From NCBI RefSeq assembly GCF_012985465.1, contig NZ_JAAQWN010000005.1, positions 248,001 through 312,000 of the forward strand: a stretch of DNA of 64,000 nt. The letters run 5' to 3'. Each line of letters opens with the position of its first letter. Within the stretch, counting starts at the first letter, position 1. The notes under the pieces were generated by a model that saw nothing but the letters and a program-made list of their open reading frames with translations, made no database searches and was not told the origin of the DNA. The stretch is from Pseudomonas sp. WS 5079 (GTDB taxonomy: Bacteria; Pseudomonadota; Gammaproteobacteria; Pseudomonadales; Pseudomonadaceae). Made by a program: the position numbers and the translations under genes. Below, piece after piece: positions 60,059 through 64,000 of this stretch.

Positions 60059-62554
60059 ATGAAACAGCATAAACCCCTTATTAAAGCTCTCACGATGTCC
60101 TCGCTGTTTCTACTGGACAAAGCCTATGCAGAAACCTTTGATACTTCGCTTATGGCCGGTAAATCTCGCGAATCCGATCTTTCACGCTTCTATGCAAACT
60201 CCGAGATACCTGCGGGCAAACAAGATGTTGATATTTATGTCAATAACACTTGGAAAGGTCGCTATTCATTAGTGTTTGGCGGCGTAAAAGACGACATCAA
60301 GATCAGCTACGAAGATAGCGCACTTCTTGGGATCAACATGGGTGGCTTGCCCGCTGCGCAGCCAGGCGCGGACAGTCTACAAGTCAGCCAATTGGTTCAA
60401 GGCGGTTCTTTTATTTTAGATATTAGCACCCTGAGCCTGAAGCTGACTGTGCCCCAGTCTTATGTGAATCGTTCGGAAGCTGGTTATGTCGACCCGAAAT
60501 TCTGGGATCATGGCGTGCCTGCATTTTTATTTGGCTACAATGCAATGCATTACAGCATACAATCGAAAAAAGGCGGCTCATCCAGCGACGAACTGTACTC
60601 TGGTCTGGATTTCGGTATCAACTTTGCTGGTTGGCAGTTCCGGGAAAATAGCTCGTTAAGAAAAAGCTCCTCGGAAAATTTAAAGTACCAAAAAAATACA
60701 CGCTATCTTCAGAAGAACATTGCCTCCATCACCTCCAACTTCAAGCTCGGTGATTTTTACTCGGAAGGTGATCTCTTTGACTCGATTAGAGTTCGAGGTG
60801 TGGCGTTGACGTCCGACATCAATATGCTGCCTAACTCCAAACAGGGTTTTTCACCCATTGTGCGTGGCGTCGCACAAACCAATGCCCTGGTAAAAGTCAT
60901 CCAGAACGGCAGCGTGGTTTATCAGGAGAGCGTACCGCCAGGCGCCTTTACCTTCGACAATATCCAGCCCACCGGCTCTGCTGGCGACCTGACGGTGGTG
61001 GTCCATGAGGCCGATGGTCGAGAGCAATCGTTCAGCGTACCGTTTTCTGCCGTGCCTAATATGCTCAAGGAAGGGATCAGCCAGTACAGCCTGGTGGCGG
61101 GTAAGGTAAACCAGACCAATACCGACTATAACCCTGATTTTGTGCAAGGTACGTTGCGCTATGGGCTTAACAATTTGTTGACCGGGTATGCAGGCACGAC
61201 CCTGAGTAATGATTACCGCGCCTATCTTCTCGGTAGCGGCTTGAACCTGCCGATCGGTGCTGTCTCTGTTGATGTGACCCAATCGAATACTCAGTTAAAA
61301 AACCAAAGCAAAAGTGGGCAAAGCGTACGCGTGTCCTACAGTAAATTCCTGGATGTAACGGCTACCAACTTTACCTTGGCGGCGTATCGCTACTCCACCG
61401 AAGGCTACTACAGCTTCAGCGATGCTATTTATTCCCAAGATGGATACCGTGAACTCGAAAGACAAATCAACGACTATCGAGACAGACTTGACGAAGATGA
61501 TGCTCCGATCCTCGACTTGAATACCTGGGATGCCTTGCGCAGCGCACGCCCACGCAACACCTTCAATTTAAGTCTAAACCAGCGCTTGAAAGATAACTGG
61601 GGCACCATATTTTTTTCAGGAACACAACGAGACTACTGGACAAACAACACTAAAAGTCGTGAGTACCAATTTGGCTATACAAACGTTGTGGGCGAGGTTA
61701 ATTACAGTATCTCTGCTAACCGCGTCCGAAATTCCAACCGTGACGAAGAGACACGGTTCTATCTCTCAATGACAATGCCCTTTGATATCGCCGGCAATAG
61801 GGTGTATCTCAACAGTGGCGCGTCACTAGTGGACTCGCGCTACCAGCAAAGCAACATTAGCGTGAGTGGCAATGCACTGGAGTCAAACCGTTTGAGTTAC
61901 ACCATGGCTGCCAGCAATCAAAACGGAGGAGATAATACCGCCAGCGTCAATACCTCCTATCGTAGCAATGTCGCAACCGTGGGTGCCTCTTACGGTGAGT
62001 CGTCCGATTATCGGCAAACCGGCCTAGGTGCTCGCGGCAGTATCGTGATGATTCCTGGGCATATATTGGCCTCCAATGAAATCGGCAGCACCATGATGGT
62101 AGTCGAGGCACCCAAGGCCAAAGGCCTGATGGTCAATGGTGACCAAAGTATCGTCACCAACAAAGAGGGCTTGGCGCTAGTCCCGTACGCCACTCCTTAT
62201 CGGCTCAATTCAGTTACGTTGTCCGATACTGGCAATAGTTCCGGCGCAGAGATTGTCGGAAACATCGCCAACACAGTGCCCTTTGCTGGCACGGTCAACC
62301 TTGTGAAATTTGAAACTGACCAACGTCAGTCTTACACCGTGCAGGCGCGTAAGACCGATGGAGGCCCCCTTCCATTTGGTGCTGAGGTATTGGATAAAAC
62401 AGGCCAGTCTGTCGGTTTTGTTGGTCAGGCCAGTGTCCTGTACATAAAGTCCGAAGAAAAGCCAGAGCACCTTGAGGTTCGACTGAGTAACGGCAACTGC
62501 ATTATCCGCGAGCAAAACTTGGTCACGAATACTTCTCAAAAGGTTTGCCGATAA
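60059..62554 (+). CDS. Fimbrial outer-membrane usher
   Basis: 831-residue usher. Signal peptide ends AYAE; N-terminal chaperone-binding domain (FYANSEIPAGKQDVDIYVNN), a 24-strand beta-barrel, plug region around VPPGAFTFDNIQPTGSAGDLTVVV and C-terminal domains with the VNLVKFETDQRQSYTVQA segment, PFGAEVLD and C-terminal cysteines (NCIIRE and a final KVC). It directs pilus assembly through the outer membrane. Gap to the chaperone gene is 14 bases, to the adhesin 19. Confidence 0.95.
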   Translation: MKQHKPLIKALTMSSLFLLDKAYAETFDTSLMAGKSRESDLSRFYANSEIPAGKQDVDIYVNNTWKGRYSLVFGGVKDDIKISYEDSALLGINMGGLPAAQPGADSLQVSQLVQGGSFILDISTLSLKLTVPQSYVNRSEAGYVDPKFWDHGVPAFLFGYNAMHYSIQSKKGGSSSDELYSGLDFGINFAGWQFRENSSLRKSSSENLKYQKNTRYLQKNIASITSNFKLGDFYSEGDLFDSIRVRGVALTSDINMLPNSKQGFSPIVRGVAQTNALVKVIQNGSVVYQESVPPGAFTFDNIQPTGSAGDLTVVVHEADGREQSFSVPFSAVPNMLKEGISQYSLVAGKVNQTNTDYNPDFVQGTLRYGLNNLLTGYAGTTLSNDYRAYLLGSGLNLPIGAVSVDVTQSNTQLKNQSKSGQSVRVSYSKFLDVTATNFTLAAYRYSTEGYYSFSDAIYSQDGYRELERQINDYRDRLDEDDAPILDLNTWDALRSARPRNTFNLSLNQRLKDNWGTIFFSGTQRDYWTNNTKSREYQFGYTNVVGEVNYSISANRVRNSNRDEETRFYLSMTMPFDIAGNRVYLNSGASLVDSRYQQSNISVSGNALESNRLSYTMAASNQNGGDNTASVNTSYRSNVATVGASYGESSDYRQTGLGARGSIVMIPGHILASNEIGSTMMVVEAPKAKGLMVNGDQSIVTNKEGLALVPYATPYRLNSVTLSDTGNSSGAEIVGNIANTVPFAGTVNLVKFETDQRQSYTVQARKTDGGPLPFGAEVLDKTGQSVGFVGQASVLYIKSEEKPEHLEVRLSNGNCIIREQNLVTNTSQKVCR

Positions 62555-62573
62555 TATGAGGAAGTTATTTTCC

Positions 62574-63632
62574 ATGAATAAATTTTTTATTTATATCTTG
62601 CTGTTTGGCTTAGTTAGCAGCACTAGCTACGCTTCTTGCTACGCTGGAGGCACTCGAAAAGGTGCACCGATAACTATCGACCTTTCAGACAAATTAAGCG
62701 AAAGAAATCGAGAGTTCATTCAACCCCTCACGTCAGATTTCGGTTCACATGGCTTTTGGTGTGATGGAGGCAATGCTGAATTTCTATTTAACACCCCATT
62801 ACATAGCAATCCTAGAGTGGTTGGATTTGAAGGAGGCAAGTATTGGGTGCGCGTGTCAATTGCAAATACAATCCCAAACAAGTATTTGTCACATGGTAGC
62901 CACACAAGCGCAGAGTTGAATGTTCCTGTAACGCTTCGGTTTACATTGATGGATGGGGGAACAGACGCACCGTCCACAGGAAATACGGCTACGATTCAAG
63001 ATGTAGTTATAGCTAGAGATAATTCTGACTGGAGCTGGTGGGAAACGGCTACGGCGTGGGCCACATATCTCAGAAAGCTTGGCACATTTATAATTACCTG
63101 GCGCTGGCCTCACGACTACAGAGATATGTTCACTCAAGATCTTGAAATTAAATACACCCCTAAGATGTCGACATGTATGTTTAACAACGCTGGTTTAATG
63201 GTGAATTTGCCGAAAACAGGAGTTGCTCAACTAACAAAATCACCTCAGCCGGGTTATACACCGTTCACATTGAATTTCAGCTGTAACAACCTGTTGGCTA
63301 ACGGCAGCACCGACCGCTCAATCGATATGTTTTTATCCAGCAATAACCTGCTTCCGTCCGACAACAGCGTCTTGATGGACAGCACGCCTGGCTCGGCCAA
63401 AGGTGTCGGTATAAAGGTAGCCAAACGCGATAATCCCAACGCACCGGTTGTCTTTTCCACCTCCACCTTAAACCGCGGAAGTGCCACCTCCATTTTCAGT
63501 GCCGCTGCAGGTGCTGTGGTTAATAGCAATTTCTCGGTTGGCATGGGCGCTTACTACTTCCCTTACAGCCCCGCTGAACTTACCAGCGGCGAGATCAGGG
63601 CAACCGCCACGCTGAACATCGTTTATCAGTGA
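62574..63632 (+). CDS. Two-domain fimbrial tip adhesin
   Basis: About 352 residues from ATG 62574, or 358 from ATG 62556. Signal peptide about residues 1-21 (FIYILLFGLVSSTSYAS). The N-terminal domain (to about residue 200) carries a Cys pair (in SCYAGG and WCDGG) and resembles no named lectin; it is rich in Trp (DWSWWETATAWATYL). The C-terminal domain (about 200-352) is pilin-like: CMFNNAGLMVNLPKTGVAQL, NFSCNN and the final IRATATLNIVYQ. Position last in the operon, after the usher, is typical of tip adhesins. The ligand is unknown. AGGAAG precedes 62574. Confidence 0.85.
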   Translation: MNKFFIYILLFGLVSSTSYASCYAGGTRKGAPITIDLSDKLSERNREFIQPLTSDFGSHGFWCDGGNAEFLFNTPLHSNPRVVGFEGGKYWVRVSIANTIPNKYLSHGSHTSAELNVPVTLRFTLMDGGTDAPSTGNTATIQDVVIARDNSDWSWWETATAWATYLRKLGTFIITWRWPHDYRDMFTQDLEIKYTPKMSTCMFNNAGLMVNLPKTGVAQLTKSPQPGYTPFTLNFSCNNLLANGSTDRSIDMFLSSNNLLPSDNSVLMDSTPGSAKGVGIKVAKRDNPNAPVVFSTSTLNRGSATSIFSAAAGAVVNSNFSVGMGAYYFPYSPAELTSGEIRATATLNIVYQ

Positions 63633-63657
63633 TCATCAGCCCTGCCCGATCAACCCA

Positions 63658-63701
63658 CAACGCCCAACGCCCCCGTGATACAGCCGGGTCGTTGGGCGTT
63701 G
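63658..63701. terminator. Hairpin between fimbrial operon and HPt gene
   Basis: CAACGCCCAACG (63658-63669) and CGTTGGGCGTTG (63690-63701) form a perfect 12-bp stem with a 20-base loop. No T tract follows, but the location between convergent genes suggests a shared transcript end. Confidence 0.6.
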
Positions 63702-63722
63702 CCGCGTAGAACCCCTCGGTCT

Positions 63723-64000
63723 TTATGCCTGCCCCAGTAGCTGTTCCAGACGCTGCGCCAACGCCTCCATCGCCTCGTGCAGAGCATCCACCGATTGGGT
63801 CAAGCGCACATCGTCATGCCCGTTGCAGTCGGCTTGCAACTGCTCACAGGATTGGATCAGTCGGTACGCCTTGATGATGCGCGCGCCCCCCTTGACTCGA
63901 TGACTCAGGTCAGACAGTCCGGTCAAATCGTGCTCGCTGAACAGTTTGAGCAACCTTTGCAAATCCTCTTCATTGCTGCTGGCCAGATCCTGCAACAGGC
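63723..64000 (-). CDS. C-terminal HPt domain of a hybrid sensor kinase (partial)
   Basis: The reading frame continues past the window end, so the 5' part is missing. The visible C-terminal about 90 residues form a histidine phosphotransfer helical bundle: LSDLSHRVKGGARIIKAYRL contains the phospho-His of HRVKGG, followed by CEQLQADCNG and a helical tail. HPt at the extreme C-terminus usually closes BvgS-type unorthodox sensor kinases, as in RocS1 or PvrS of P. aeruginosa. Lying next to a receiver-EAL protein and a fimbrial operon, it may phosphorylate them. A free-standing HPt protein is not excluded. Confidence 0.75.
   Translation of the reverse strand, partial: LLQDLASSNEEDLQRLLKLFSEHDLTGLSDLSHRVKGGARIIKAYRLIQSCEQLQADCNGHDDVRLTQSVDALHEAMEALAQRLEQLLGQA

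Noticed and set aside
61441..61510. Frameshift in the usher gene
   Set aside because: The reading frame is open from 60059 to 62554 with the expected domain order and length, so the gene is intact.

Overview
The window looks like chromosome of a Pseudomonas of the P. fluorescens group. The DNA is GC-rich, codon use is typical, REP-type palindromes ending in GGAGC(G/T)GGCTTG are scattered through it, and gene order matches known Pseudomonas blocks: rmf-pyrD; nasST-nasA-kinase-nirBD-nitrate reductase-cobA followed by oprF-sigX-cmpX-crfX-cmaX-rraA-esterase-ppsA-ppsR; and GntR-prpBC-acnD-prpF-prpD. No tRNA, rRNA, insertion sequence, prophage or CRISPR array is visible.

Layout. 1-1.8 kb: rmf and pyrD. 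1.9-3.8 kb: three minus-strand genes that look like a leftover of an Inv/SPI-1-type type III secretion locus (IagB-like transglycosylase, HilA-like winged-helix protein, secretin N-domain protein without its pore). 3.87-15.6 kb: nitrate assimilation in three transcription units. Each starts with a sigma-54 promoter and a leader of A--G-- hexaloop hairpins whose last hairpin overlaps a terminator, the target expected for the ANTAR antiterminator NasT encoded inside the first unit. 15.6-21.3 kb: oprF-sigX envelope-stress block, rraA and an alpha/beta hydrolase. 21.3-24.7 kb: PEP synthase and its regulatory kinase/phosphatase, divergently transcribed.

24.8-31.9 kb holds the most unusual locus. 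A MocR regulator diverges from an operon encoding an EamA exporter, a single polypeptide fusing JAMM protease, ubiquitin-like sulfur carrier (internal Gly-Gly), E1-like adenylyltransferase and rhodanese, then a cysteine-synthase-like PLP enzyme, a serine acetyltransferase and an AlaX-type tRNA-editing protein. Together they read as an autonomous pathway for making and exporting a sulfur amino acid, with a possible self-protection gene. A three-cassette coiled-coil protein of unknown role follows on the minus strand.

33-41.5 kb: 2-methylcitrate cycle operon with a GntR regulator, two REP doublets inside the operon and candidate operators. 41.8-44.9 kb: retropepsin / membrane transglutaminase-like / ATP-grasp trio. 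45-48.1 kb: pabB, thrH, cysH. 48.4-50.8 kb: NCS1 permease and Asp/Glu/hydantoin-type racemase (allantoin or hydantoin use). 50.9-56.2 kb: CigR/RcnB-like protein, LysR/SDR pair, HAD phosphatase, DUF2784 protein, M24 peptidase-like protein, secreted hydrolase.

56.5-64 kb: a degenerate receiver protein and a receiver-EAL c-di-GMP phosphodiesterase, a lower-GC chaperone-usher fimbrial operon (pilin, chaperone, usher, tip adhesin), and at the edge the C-terminal HPt domain of what is probably a hybrid sensor kinase. This resembles the Roc/Pvr-Cup arrangement of P. aeruginosa. All calls come from reading the sequence; no database search was run.
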